Shown: piece after piece, positions 1-8,267 of the stretch
How positions within the stretch are numbered: the stretch's first letter is position 1
Layout of the letters: each line of letters begins with the position of its first letter
Notes under the pieces: model-generated
Database searches by the model: none
Seen by the model: the letters and a program-made list of their open reading frames with translations, nothing else
Told to the model about the DNA's origin: nothing
Translations under genes and position numbers: made by a program
Source: an uncultured Flavobacteriaceae bacterium
GTDB taxonomy: Bacteria > Bacteroidota > Bacteroidia > Flavobacteriales > Flavobacteriaceae
Length of the DNA stretch: 64,000 nucleotides
Assembly (NCBI GenBank): GCA_947498845.1
Contig: CANMLX010000005.1
Span: 62,001-126,000 of the forward strand
Direction: 5' to 3'

Positions 1-645
1 CATGCTGCCGTATAGCGCTAAAAATTTTTTAGCTGTTTTTTCTCCTACTCCAGGTAATCCGGGGATATTATCACTGGAGTCACCCATCATTCCTAAAAAG
101 TCAATAACTTGTAGCGGGTCTTTTACCTCAAACTTTTTTTGTACTTCTGGAATTCCCCAAGTCTCATAACCGCCTCCAAAAACTGGGCGGTACATAAAAA
201 TATTTTCAGAAACCAATTGCGCAAAATCCTTGTCTGGTGTGACCATGTAAGTTTTAAAGCCTTCTTTTTCTGCTTGTTTGGAGAGCGTGCCAATTATATC
301 ATCGGCTTCGTAGCCTTCCTTAACCATAATGGGGATTTGCATGGCTTTTAAAATGTCGTATATATATGGCACAGCTATTTTTATGGCTTCGGGAGTTTCG
401 TCTCTGTTCGCCTTATAAGCCTGGTACATTTCCACGCGATCTGCACTGCCTCCTTTATCAAAACAAACAGCTAAATGGTCTGGTCGTTCACGCTTTATAA
501 CGTCTAAAAGGGAATTCATAAATCCTAAAATAGCAGAAGTATTTGTTCCTTTGGAATTTATTCTTGGGTTTTTAATAAAAGCATAATAACCACGAAAAAT
601 AAGTGCATAAGCATCTACTAAAAAAAGGCGTTTTTGATCAGACAT
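1..645 (-). CDS. polA: DNA polymerase I, N-terminal 5'-nuclease part (partial)
   Basis: The first 215 codons of DNA polymerase I are seen; the gene runs off the left edge of the window. The protein starts MSDQKRLFLVDAYALIFRGY, typical of Bacteroidota PolA. The 5'-3' exonuclease/FEN domain is evident from acidic metal-binding clusters: D11 near the start, CFDKGG, GYEADDIIGT, TPDKDFAQLV and MGDSSDNIPG, followed by the helix-hairpin-helix segment LPGVGEKTAKKF. The polymerase domain lies outside the window, so its presence is assumed from the family. The enzyme removes RNA primers and fills gaps in replication and repair. The ATG is the first in the frame and is preceded by an AT-rich spacer shared with the divergent metallophosphoesterase gene. 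Confidence 0.95.
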   Translation of the reverse strand, partial: MSDQKRLFLVDAYALIFRGYYAFIKNPRINSKGTNTSAILGFMNSLLDVIKRERPDHLAVCFDKGGSADRVEMYQAYKANRDETPEAIKIAVPYIYDILKAMQIPIMVKEGYEADDIIGTLSKQAEKEGFKTYMVTPDKDFAQLVSENIFMYRPVFGGGYETWGIPEVQKKFEVKDPLQVIDFLGMMGDSSDNIPGLPGVGEKTAKKFLALYGSM

Positions 646-766
646 GTTTTTTGTTTTGAAAGAAAATCAAAACTACGAAAAGTTAGGCTTAAAAACGATG
701 TTTAAAAAGTTTTGGTTAATATAATGAGATCAAAATTATTTGCCATTGTAAAAAAGATAACCTTTC

Positions 767-820
767 TAAAGCCTAAAGCCTAAAGCCTAAAGCCTAAAGC
801 CTAAAGCCTAAAGCTTAAAG
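767..820. repeat. 7-bp tandem repeat (TAAAGCC)n
   Basis: Six perfect head-to-tail copies of TAAAGCC occupy 767-808, followed by one copy with a single change (TAAAGCT) and a partial TAAAG. The array lies in the 257-bp spacer between the divergent polA and metallophosphoesterase genes, about 85 bp before the latter's start. Because the unit is not a multiple of three and lies outside coding sequence, a change in copy number would alter only promoter spacing. A small hairpin (GTATTC/GAATAC, about 863-879) lies between the array and the ATG. Confidence 0.95.
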
Positions 821-902
821 ACCGCAACTCTTAACTATAAGTTAAATTAAATCTGTTTTTTTAGTATTCATTTAGAATACCACTATTTTTGATAAAAAAA
901 AT

Positions 903-2138
903 ATGATGCGTTGGATTATTTTTCTAGTTGTTTTTGTAGTTGCAGATTTTTATGCATATCAAGCATTAAAAACAGTTTCCAAAAATAACTGGATTCATTT
1001 ACTATATTGGATAATCACTGTTTTGGTGGTAGGTAACTTTGTGTTTCAATATTATGGCCTTAATAGAAGAGATGGGTTTACACATGCTCATGCTTATGCT
1101 TTTGGGTTTCTTGTATTAATAGTAGTCCCTAAAATGCTTTTAATAGGAATTATGTTTGCCGAAGATATTTTTAGAGTGCCGCAAGCACTTTTTAGATATT
1201 TTACCGAAGGCGATACAGCTAAAGGAAAGTATATGCCATCGCGTAGAGGCTTTATAAGTAAACTGGCTTTAGGATTAGCAGCACTCCCATTTGCTTCAAT
1301 TTTATATGGTATTTATAAAGGAAAATACAACTTTAAAGTTTTAAAATATACCTTGTCTTTTCAAGATTTGCCTGAAGCTTTTGATGGCTATAAGATCACT
1401 CAAATAAGTGATATACATTCTGGGAGTTTCGATAATAAGGATAAAGTAAGTTATGCTGTTGATCTTATAAATGAACAAAAGAGTGATGTTATATTTTTTA
1501 CGGGTGATATGGTAAATAATAAAGCCGAAGAGATGTTACCTTATGTCGAGGTTTTTAATAAATTAAAAGCTAAAGATGGGCTATTTTCGGTGTTAGGTAA
1601 TCATGATTATGGTGACTATGTTAACTGGAGTTCTCCTGAAGCTAAACGAAAGAATTTAGACGATTTAAAATCTATTCAAAAACAAATAGGGTTTGATTTA
1701 TTGCTTAACGAAAGTAGATACATAAAAAGAGGTGAGGAAAAAATAGCAATTATTGGGGTAGAGAATTGGGGTGTAGGCGGTTTTAAACAAGCTGGCGATT
1801 TAAAGAAAGCAGTTAAGGATATTAGTAAAGATGATTTTAAAGTGTTGTTAAGTCATGATCCGTCACATTGGGATCATGAGGTAGTAAAAGATGATTATCA
1901 TTATCATATCACTTTAAGCGGGCATACCCATGGGATGCAATTTGGTATTGAAATTCCAGGTTGGTTTAAATGGAGTCCCGTAAAGTGGCGCTATAAACAT
2001 TGGGCGGGTATTTATGAGCAATTGGGACAATATATAAACGTAAACAGAGGATTTGGTTATTTAGCTTTTCCAGGCCGTGTAGGAATATGGCCCGAAATTA
2101 CCGTGATAGAGCTTAAAAAAGGCCTGCATAACGCTTAA
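903..2138 (+). CDS. membrane-anchored metallophosphoesterase (YkuE-like)
   Basis: The 411-residue protein has hydrophobic N-terminal segments at about 3-20, 33-50 and 65-86, then a fourth at 119-136 directly after PSRRGFISK (112-120), which resembles a twin-arginine signal. The C-terminal half is a calcineurin-like phosphoesterase domain with the expected metal motifs: SDIHSG (169-174), GDMVNN (201-206), GNHDYG (232-237), SHDPSH and SGHTHG. The closest described group is the YkuE/LpxH-like family of metal-dependent phosphohydrolases; the substrate cannot be told from sequence. The catalytic domain probably faces the periplasm. A heptanucleotide tandem repeat lies upstream, and the thioredoxin-like gene follows after 54 bp on the same strand. 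Confidence 0.88.
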   Translation: MMRWIIFLVVFVVADFYAYQALKTVSKNNWIHLLYWIITVLVVGNFVFQYYGLNRRDGFTHAHAYAFGFLVLIVVPKMLLIGIMFAEDIFRVPQALFRYFTEGDTAKGKYMPSRRGFISKLALGLAALPFASILYGIYKGKYNFKVLKYTLSFQDLPEAFDGYKITQISDIHSGSFDNKDKVSYAVDLINEQKSDVIFFTGDMVNNKAEEMLPYVEVFNKLKAKDGLFSVLGNHDYGDYVNWSSPEAKRKNLDDLKSIQKQIGFDLLLNESRYIKRGEEKIAIIGVENWGVGGFKQAGDLKKAVKDISKDDFKVLLSHDPSHWDHEVVKDDYHYHITLSGHTHGMQFGIEIPGWFKWSPVKWRYKHWAGIYEQLGQYINVNRGFGYLAFPGRVGIWPEITVIELKKGLHNA

Positions 2139-2192
2139 TTGAGTGGAAATGTTATATTTGTAATACCATGCTTAGACTAAAACATTAAGACT

Positions 2193-2489
2193 ATGTCAAA
2201 ATTTGGAGAATTAATAGATGTTGATGTTCCTGTTTTGTTAGATTTTTATACAGAATGGAACGAACAATCTACTGCTATGCATCCTGTGTTACGTGATGTT
2301 GCAGCAGCTCTTGGCGATAAGGCAAAAGTAATTAAGATTGATGTTGAAAAGAATAAAGAACTAGCTGAAGCTTTACGTGTAAAAGGGTTGCCTACTTTAA
2401 TTATTTACAAAGGTGGTGAAATGAAATGGCGCCAAAGTGGAGAGCAAGATGCCAATACACTTATAGGTATTATTCAACATTATGTTTAG
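2193..2489 (+). CDS. thioredoxin-fold protein lacking the active-site cysteines
   Basis: The 98-residue protein aligns with thioredoxin along its length: PVLLDFYTEW at the start, KVIKIDVEKN in the middle and GLPTLIIYKGGE with the conserved cis-proline. The WCGPCK active site is replaced by WNEQST (about residues 22-27), and the protein contains no cysteine. It therefore cannot do thiol-disulfide exchange and is more likely a binding or chaperone-like relative. No signal peptide is seen, so it should be cytoplasmic. Its 3' end overlaps the convergent deacetylase gene by 4 bp. Confidence 0.85.
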   Translation: MSKFGELIDVDVPVLLDFYTEWNEQSTAMHPVLRDVAAALGDKAKVIKIDVEKNKELAEALRVKGLPTLIIYKGGEMKWRQSGEQDANTLIGIIQHYV

Positions 2490-3139
2490 AGCTTTAATGC
2501 ATCGAAGCGATACCCCTTATTTGTAAAATAATCCAGAACTTTTGGTAATGTGTATTGCATATGTTTTGAAGCTTTAAAACTATCGTGAAACACAACAATA
2601 CTCCCTTTACCAGTATTGGTGATTACATTTTTTAAACACTGCGCTTTGCTTATGGCATTATCCCAGTCGAATGCTATAACATCCCACATGATAATTTTAT
2701 AGTCTTGATTAATTAATGCTTTGCCCTGTTTTCTGGTTATTTTTCCATAAGGAGGTCGGAATAAATTAATACTTTCAAATGTGCTATTATCAATTTTAGA
2801 TTTAAAAATACGCTGGCAGTTTTCAGTATTTTTTATATAGTCTTTAGTTGTTGTTTGCCATCCCTTAATATGCGATTGTGTGTGATTGCCTATGGCGTGT
2901 CCAGAAGCTATAGTTTTTTTTAAAATATCAGGATGCTTTTCAACATTATCACCAATACAGAAAAAAGTAGCTTTCGCATTATAAGCCTCTAAAGTGTTTA
3001 ATGTCCATTCTGTAATTTCGGGCGTAGGGCCATCATCAAAAGTTAAATAGATAACGTTCTCAGATGTCTTAATATTCCAGATATAATTAGGATAGAGATA
3101 TTTTAATACTCTTGGTGTTTTTACTGGAATTAGCCTCAT
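2486..3139 (-). CDS. polysaccharide deacetylase family protein (NodB domain)
   Basis: This 217-residue protein is essentially a bare NodB homology domain. All five family motifs are visible: TFDDGP (33-38, catalytic base and metal Asp), GNHTQSH (84-90, metal His pair), FRPPYG (127-132), MWDVIAFDW (151-159) and VFHD (183-186, catalytic His). Family members remove N- or O-acetyl groups from chitin-like oligomers, peptidoglycan or other polysaccharides; the substrate here is unknown. There is no clear cleavable signal peptide, although the N-terminus is basic. It lies 8 bp downstream of the DUF2723 gene on the same strand, so the two are probably cotranscribed and may both act on envelope glycans. 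Confidence 0.88.
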   Translation of the reverse strand: MRLIPVKTPRVLKYLYPNYIWNIKTSENVIYLTFDDGPTPEITEWTLNTLEAYNAKATFFCIGDNVEKHPDILKKTIASGHAIGNHTQSHIKGWQTTTKDYIKNTENCQRIFKSKIDNSTFESINLFRPPYGKITRKQGKALINQDYKIIMWDVIAFDWDNAISKAQCLKNVITNTGKGSIVVFHDSFKASKHMQYTLPKVLDYFTNKGYRFDALKL

Positions 3140-3147
3140 AATGTACG

Positions 3148-6100
3148 CTATTCTTCAGCCTCTTTTATAGTGCTATCACTAGACTGTATTGGAAGATCCT
3201 TATCCTCATTATTTTCAGGCACATCTTCATCATCATAAAAATATCTAAACTGTCTTAAATGATTGTTAAAAATGTCACCTTCTTTTTCGGCATAATCGGT
3301 ATCATATTTTATTAATACATCTATCAAACTTTTATAGCGTTGAATATCTGTATAAATATCTTCAAATAGGCGTTCTTGATTTTTCTCAGATAAACTACTG
3401 TAGTACGTTAAGTTTTCTTGATATTTTTTACTTACTTTTTTAAATAGGTCTTGTGCTTTTTCTTTCGCCTCTACTTCATAATAAGCTCCTATATAAGGTT
3501 CTAACAATGTGTAAAAACCAAACTGTTCAACAGGCATGTTAGCCATAGCAATATCGGCTATTTCTTCGGCCTTATCTAATTTTTCTTCGTTTATAAGTTG
3601 TTCGACTAAGCGTGCTAAATTGCCTCTGTAAGTGATAGAGTTTTTACGTGTTTCTGGGTCATGGTAAATATCTGGGCTACCACTATTACCCCAATTCCAG
3701 TTTTTAACTTTGCTATACATAAGCTCTGTGTCCACACGTCCCATATCAAATGGGTTTGCTCTATCTACAGGAGTCCTAATGGGGACTAATTTGTAGCACA
3801 TGCCATCAAGCTGTAAGTAATCTTTCATCCAGATATAATCATCGTCTCCAAAACTACCTCCTGTAAAATATATGGGGCGTTTCCAGTCGTTATTTGCCAC
3901 TAGGTCTAGCATTAATAAACGATTTTTATATAGTACTCCAGATTTTATTCTAATGTCTATGTATGGTACAATTTGGTTAGCATCTTTTTGTTTTACAATA
4001 CCACTTTTTAAAGCATTGCTTTTATTTACTGGGATGCGTAAATTTTCTGTGGGTAAGTAACTCGCATTTAAATCCTGACTTCTAATATCTGAAATATCAA
4101 CGCCTTGACGTTCTAATAAATATTTATACTTAGTTTTAGGATTGCTGTCTGTAATAAAACTTAAAGCACGTTTAATATCTAAAGTATCTTTATTAAAGTC
4201 TTCAACTCTAATATAATCGTTTGTGCCGTATCTATAATTTGCATGCTCTAATTGAGAGGGGATCGGGTCACTTTCATAGGCTTTACGTTTCATTTGGTCT
4301 ATATACCAATCGGTTTGAAATAGACTAGTATTAATTACTCTAACATCTGTTCTATACCCCTCAATTTCCTGAGCATACCAAAGCGCAAAAGTGTCGTTAT
4401 CTCCAATGGTAAACAGTATAGCGTTCTCTTCGCAAGAATCTAGGTACTTTCTTGCCATTGCCTGTGCAGTATACTTGCCAGATCGATCATGGTCATCCCA
4501 GTTGTTTGCTGCTAGAATTGCTGGTACTAGAATTAAGCAAACTAAAGTAACAATAGGTGCTGCAAGTGTTTTAGGTAATTTGTTTTTTAGAGCATTATAA
4601 ATGCCATATACACCAAGTCCTATCCAAATAGCGAACACATAAAAAGAGCCTACAACAGAATAATCGCGTTCTCTAGGTTCAAATGGACGTACATTAGTAT
4701 ATACTTGTATAGCAATTCCTGTGAATAAGAAAAAAACGAGCATCACCCAAAACCATTTTCTATCTGTATTAAGCAAAAAGAAAACACCAATTAAGCCCAA
4801 TAAAAGCGGAAAGAAATAGTAAGTGTTTCTGGCTTTGTTGTTTTTTACGTCACTTGGCAACTTATCTTGCGATAGGCCTAAATGCCACTCATCAATAGGT
4901 TTAATACCGCTAATCCAATTACCATGATTGTCGTATTTGCCCTGTAAATCGTCTTGTCTACCGGCAAAATTCCACATAAAATAGCGCCAGTACATATAGC
5001 CTAATTGGTACTCAAACAAGTAAGCGATATTGCTCATTAGATCAGGTTTTTCTATATCGATATAGCTTTTGTGGCGTTTTAAAAAGGTCATATAATCCTC
5101 ATAATCTACACGACCTTCGGCAACTTGACTTCTAAAACCAGCAACAACCTTACGAAGCTCGTTCTGCATTTTATATTCAGGTTTTAGGCTAAAATTTAAA
5201 TAACCTGTAAACATCATATAATTTTCTCCATGCTCAGGGCTCCACATTCTAGGTAAAATTGATGCGTGTTTAGAGTTGTAATTTTGTTTGGCATCTTTCC
5301 AATCATTAACAATAACATATTCCCCTTTTTCTTCGTCTTTTTCGTATTTAGGTTTATCGTCTGTGTATGGATTGTTTTCATCTAAATATGCGAACTGATC
5401 TGTAAATTGAGGTCCATAAAACAAATGCGTTTCTGGATACTGTTCTAGGTTATAGTAAGCTAAAAGTTCTCTGGCACTGGACGGGTTATTTTCGTTAATA
5501 ACCACATTGGCATTGGCACGTATAGGTAACATTAACCAGGTAGAAAACCCTATGATTACGAATGTTAAACATAGTATAGCTGTATTGATGTGTACATAAT
5601 TTTTTTGCCTTGTAAAGCGTAAAGCGTAAACGATGAGCGCAACTAAAACTAATCCAGCAATAATAGAACCCGAATTAAAGGGTAGCCCAATAGTATTCAC
5701 AAAGAAGATTTCAGAAATACTAAAAACCTTTAAAATATTAGGCGCAAGTAATTTAAATACAAAAAGTAAAACAGCAACCGAAGCAACATTGGCTATAATA
5801 AAATTTTGGATAGTTACAGTTTTGTAGTTCTTAAAATAGTAAATTAAACCAATAGTTGGAATGGTTAAAAGCCCCATGAAGTGAACTCCAAAAGATAATC
5901 CAATTATAAATGCAATAAGTACTAACCACTTGTTGCCCCTTGGTTTGTCCATATCCTGTTCCCAGCGTAATGCTAACCAAAATAATGCAGACATTATTAA
6001 AATAGCTGGTGCATATACTTCGGTTTCTACGGCATTAAACCAGAAAGAATCTGTAAATGTAAACGCTAGACTACCTACTAAACTACTGCCTAAAATAGCT

Positions 6101-6459
6101 AATGCTTGTTGCTTTTCTATACCATTAGTTTTCACAACTAATTTTTTTAAGAGCAAACTTATGGACCAAAACATAAACAATATGGCAAGGGCACTGGATA
6201 CGGCACTCATCATATTCATCATCCACCCAATAAGTTCGTTATTGCCAAATGTAAATGTTGAGAAAAAGGCACCCATCATCTGAAAAAATGGTGCTCCCGG
6301 AGGATGTCCTACCTGTAGTTTCGCTGAGGTTAAAATATACTCTCCAGCATCCCAGAAACTTACTGTAGGTTCAACAGTTAAACTGTAAGTAATTAAAGCA
6401 ATTAAAAAAGAGAACCAACCTGTTATTGTGTTCCATTTTTTAAAATTAAAATCCACCAT
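3148..6459 (-). CDS. DUF2723 multi-spanning membrane protein, probable GT-C type glycosyltransferase
   Basis: The 1103-residue protein has an N-terminal membrane domain that opens with a TM segment followed by VEPTVSFWDAGEYI (about 29-42), the acidic first loop typical of DUF2723/PMT-like proteins, then GHPPGAPFFQMMGAFFS. About a dozen TM segments follow. The middle carries a large soluble region and the C-terminus has helical TPR-like repeats (about 950-1070) and an acidic tail. DUF2723 is found mainly in Bacteroidota and is treated in databases as a lipid-sugar-dependent (GT-C fold) transferase related to protein O-mannosyltransferases. A role in protein or envelope glycosylation is likely but not shown by this sequence. 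Confidence 0.85.
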   Translation of the reverse strand: MVDFNFKKWNTITGWFSFLIALITYSLTVEPTVSFWDAGEYILTSAKLQVGHPPGAPFFQMMGAFFSTFTFGNNELIGWMMNMMSAVSSALAILFMFWSISLLLKKLVVKTNGIEKQQALAILGSSLVGSLAFTFTDSFWFNAVETEVYAPAILIMSALFWLALRWEQDMDKPRGNKWLVLIAFIIGLSFGVHFMGLLTIPTIGLIYYFKNYKTVTIQNFIIANVASVAVLLFVFKLLAPNILKVFSISEIFFVNTIGLPFNSGSIIAGLVLVALIVYALRFTRQKNYVHINTAILCLTFVIIGFSTWLMLPIRANANVVINENNPSSARELLAYYNLEQYPETHLFYGPQFTDQFAYLDENNPYTDDKPKYEKDEEKGEYVIVNDWKDAKQNYNSKHASILPRMWSPEHGENYMMFTGYLNFSLKPEYKMQNELRKVVAGFRSQVAEGRVDYEDYMTFLKRHKSYIDIEKPDLMSNIAYLFEYQLGYMYWRYFMWNFAGRQDDLQGKYDNHGNWISGIKPIDEWHLGLSQDKLPSDVKNNKARNTYYFFPLLLGLIGVFFLLNTDRKWFWVMLVFFLFTGIAIQVYTNVRPFEPRERDYSVVGSFYVFAIWIGLGVYGIYNALKNKLPKTLAAPIVTLVCLILVPAILAANNWDDHDRSGKYTAQAMARKYLDSCEENAILFTIGDNDTFALWYAQEIEGYRTDVRVINTSLFQTDWYIDQMKRKAYESDPIPSQLEHANYRYGTNDYIRVEDFNKDTLDIKRALSFITDSNPKTKYKYLLERQGVDISDIRSQDLNASYLPTENLRIPVNKSNALKSGIVKQKDANQIVPYIDIRIKSGVLYKNRLLMLDLVANNDWKRPIYFTGGSFGDDDYIWMKDYLQLDGMCYKLVPIRTPVDRANPFDMGRVDTELMYSKVKNWNWGNSGSPDIYHDPETRKNSITYRGNLARLVEQLINEEKLDKAEEIADIAMANMPVEQFGFYTLLEPYIGAYYEVEAKEKAQDLFKKVSKKYQENLTYYSSLSEKNQERLFEDIYTDIQRYKSLIDVLIKYDTDYAEKEGDIFNNHLRQFRYFYDDEDVPENNEDKDLPIQSSDSTIKEAEE

Positions 6460-6644
6460 TACAAATATATGTTTATTTATATTGGCGAATTTAACAATAA
6501 ATATGTAACGAGTGTAATTATTATATCTGTGTTAACATTATCTATTTAAATACAAGAATAGCAATTTGAAGCTAAGTTGAAATGGTTATTTTATACTATG
6601 CTTTAATTTTTTGCTGCTATAATACCTCCATCATCGGGATTCTA

Positions 6645-6951
6645 ATACCAATTCTTAAATGAATATACTGTAAAGGAAAATGATGGATTTTGGAATTATA
6701 CAATACAGAAAAAATAAGCATAGCCGTAGTTCAATGTCATTAAGTTAAGCTCAATTTGTATAATTTGTCACATTAAGCGCAGTCGAAATGTAATTGAATT
6801 ACACGTTTTTATAAAAGTAAACTCATTTAGTTTAATGATGAAAACTTCTTAACTTAATGACATTGAGCCGTAGTTACGGTTCTTTTTTATGTTGAAGATA
6901 GCATTTCAAAAGACACTTTTTAACTCAGTAAATTCATTTGGGAATTGGTAT
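6645..6951. repeat. 163-bp hairpin element, copy A (interrupted)
   Basis: The ends ATACCAATTC (6645-6654) and GAATTGGTAT (6942-6951) are perfect inverted repeats, and the two arms are imperfect reverse complements over most of the element. The centre contains AAGCATAGCC and GTAGTTACGG. This copy is split by a 136-bp element at 6731-6866 plus an 8-bp duplication; removing both leaves 163 bp, exactly the length of copies B, D and F. No coding capacity is seen. Confidence 0.9.
6731..6866. mobile_element. 136-bp MITE-like element nested in hairpin copy A
   Basis: The ends are perfect 19-bp inverted repeats, TCAATGTCATTAAGTTAAG at 6731-6749 and its exact reverse complement at 6848-6866. The flanks are direct repeats GCCGTAGT at 6723-6730 and 6867-6874; the uninterrupted sister copies have this 8-mer once. 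This is the pattern of a transposition event by a non-autonomous element that relied on a transposase encoded elsewhere. The interior is AT-rich with no ORF. Depending on how the ambiguous end bases are assigned, the target duplication could be read as 8-10 bp. Confidence 0.9.
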
Positions 6952-7152
6952 AAATGGCTTAAGTAGTCCAAGATGTTTTGAGTGTTCCTGCTTATAATAC
7001 CTAGGTTAGTACCTTGCTCTAATAATTGTTATGCTGTTGTTTAAATTGCCCATTCTTAATTGTTTTTAAGCTATTTATTAAATGAACAGAGAGGTCTGTC
7101 TGTTTTCTGTGTTTAAAAAACGTATTTTTATTATGTTTTTTTAAAAAAAATC

Positions 7153-7182
7153 TTGTTCAAATAAAATTTTGTGCTAAATTTG
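7153..7182 (+). promoter_or_regulatory. promoter of tRNA-Gln
   Basis: TTG at 7153-7155 and TAAATTTG at 7175-7182, separated by 19 bp, match the Bacteroidota -33/-7 promoter (TTTG or TTG, then TAnnTTTG). The tRNA begins 38 bp after the -7 box. Confidence 0.7.
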
Positions 7183-7220
7183 CACCTGCTTTAGCGAATC
7201 GTAGCCGCTAAATTGCATAT

Positions 7221-7293
7221 TGGCCTATGGTGTAACTGGCAACACGTCTGGTTTTGGTCCAGAAGAGTCTAGGTTCGAGCCCTAGTAGGCCAA
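7221..7293 (+). tRNA. tRNA-Gln (anticodon TTG)
   Basis: A 73-nt cloverleaf: acceptor TGGCCTA/TAGGCCA with discriminator A, anticodon stem TCTGG/CCAGA enclosing TTTTGGT with anticodon TTG, and T arm CTAGG-TTCGAGC-CCTAG. CCA is not encoded. It is a single-gene unit with its own promoter and terminator. Confidence 0.95.
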
Positions 7294-7295
7294 CA

Positions 7296-7327
7296 AAAAG
7301 TCTTCCTAATTTTAGGGAGACTTTTTT
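7296..7327 (+). terminator. intrinsic terminator of tRNA-Gln
   Basis: AAAAGTCTTCCTAA pairs with TTAGGGAGACTTTT (one G-T pair) with almost no loop and is followed by a T run. It lies immediately after the tRNA. Confidence 0.85.
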
Positions 7328-7367
7328 GTTTTAAACCATTTTATCTAATTTAGAACTTAGTAAACAT

Positions 7368-7538
7368 GGATCAATCCCAAAAGTTGTGTGCATTGCCTTA
7401 ATTGAGCTATTATTTGAGCTCAACCTTCGTTTTTTAACCTAACAAAATACTTTCTTATTGCTTAAGAAATAACATCTGCTCTATGTTTATATCCTTAGGG
7501 GGTCTTTTTGGAATCAACCCAAAAAATTGTGTGTATTG
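7368..7538. repeat. pair of diverged direct repeats in the spacer
   Basis: Two related stretches of about 28 bp lie at 7368-7395 and 7510-7538, both of the form GGA(A)TCAAYCCMAAA..TTGTGTGYATTG. They may be decayed ends of an insertion sequence, but no transposase reading frame lies between them. Function unknown. Confidence 0.5.
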
Positions 7539-7569
7539 ATTAGTCTATTATTAGGGCTTCATCTATGAT

Positions 7570-7659
7570 CTCGCAAAGTCACAAAGCCGCAGAGTGTTAA
7601 AGCTTTGGTTTTAAATTAGAAGCTATCCAAAATACTTTGCGTCTTAGCATCTTTGCGAG
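7570..7659. repeat. inverted-repeat element with CTCGCAAAG / CTTTGCGAG ends
   Basis: CTCGCAAAG (7570-7578) and CTTTGCGAG (7651-7659) are perfect inverted ends. The adjoining sequence carries further AAAG/CTTTGCG-type words (CACAAAGCCGCAGAG; CTTTGCGTCTTAGCATC). Similar 'GCAAAG' repeat blocks are common between genes in Bacteroidota. No ORF is present. Confidence 0.6.
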
Positions 7660-7939
7660 CGCTATTACATCAATACATACAAAATAGTGCAAATTATTGT
7701 AATAGAATTAGAATACTAGTCTTAGATACTAAAAAAAACGATTAAGTAAGCGCAAATTGAACGCATCCTCTTTAAGAGGAATCAGAGTTTTTGATAAAAC
7801 ACAATAATTAATCTAGACCCATTTTTTCTAAACAATTTCTAGTGATTATCTATTATTGTTGTGTTCTGCTCAAACTGTATTTCTTTTTCAACAACATCTT
7901 CAAACATTTGACACTCGCCTACAAATCCCATGGCATTTA
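7660..7939. other. non-coding spacer, nothing recognised
   Basis: AT-rich sequence between two repeats with no supported gene, tRNA or strong terminator on either strand. Confidence 0.5.
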
Positions 7940-8102
7940 ATACCAATTCTTAAATGAAAATACTGTAAAGTAAAATGATGGATTTTGGAATTATACGAGG
8001 CAGAAAAAATAAGCATAGCCGTAGTTACGGTTCTTTTTTATGTTGAAGATAGCATTTCAAAAGACACTTTTTAACTCAGTAAATTCATTTGGGAATTGGT
8101 AT
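7940..8102. repeat. 163-bp hairpin element, copy B (intact)
   Basis: An intact 163-bp copy from ATACCAATTC to GAATTGGTAT. It is nearly identical to copy A without the nested insertion and serves as the reference for the family. The central CCGTA-GT-TACGG is a small perfect hairpin inside the long fold-back. It lies between tRNA-Gln and the universal stress protein gene. Confidence 0.92.
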
Positions 8103-8267
8103 AAATCCAATCTGCACTATTACAACTATTACAATTTTTATAAATCGCATTAATAGTGTGGCTATGTTATAATGGAAATCAATTGATTTAAAAGTAACTC
8201 TATTAAATGTATAATTTTACCTCTGGATGGTATTAATTTAAACACAACTTTTTGTACATGATCCAAA

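Noticed and set aside
767..820. Possible CRISPR array
   Set aside because: The unit is only 7 bp with no spacers; it is a simple tandem repeat and no cas genes are nearby.
5930..6283. Long open frame antisense to the DUF2723 gene
   Set aside because: It overlaps a well-supported conserved membrane protein and has no recognisable domain; it reflects codon composition of the real gene.
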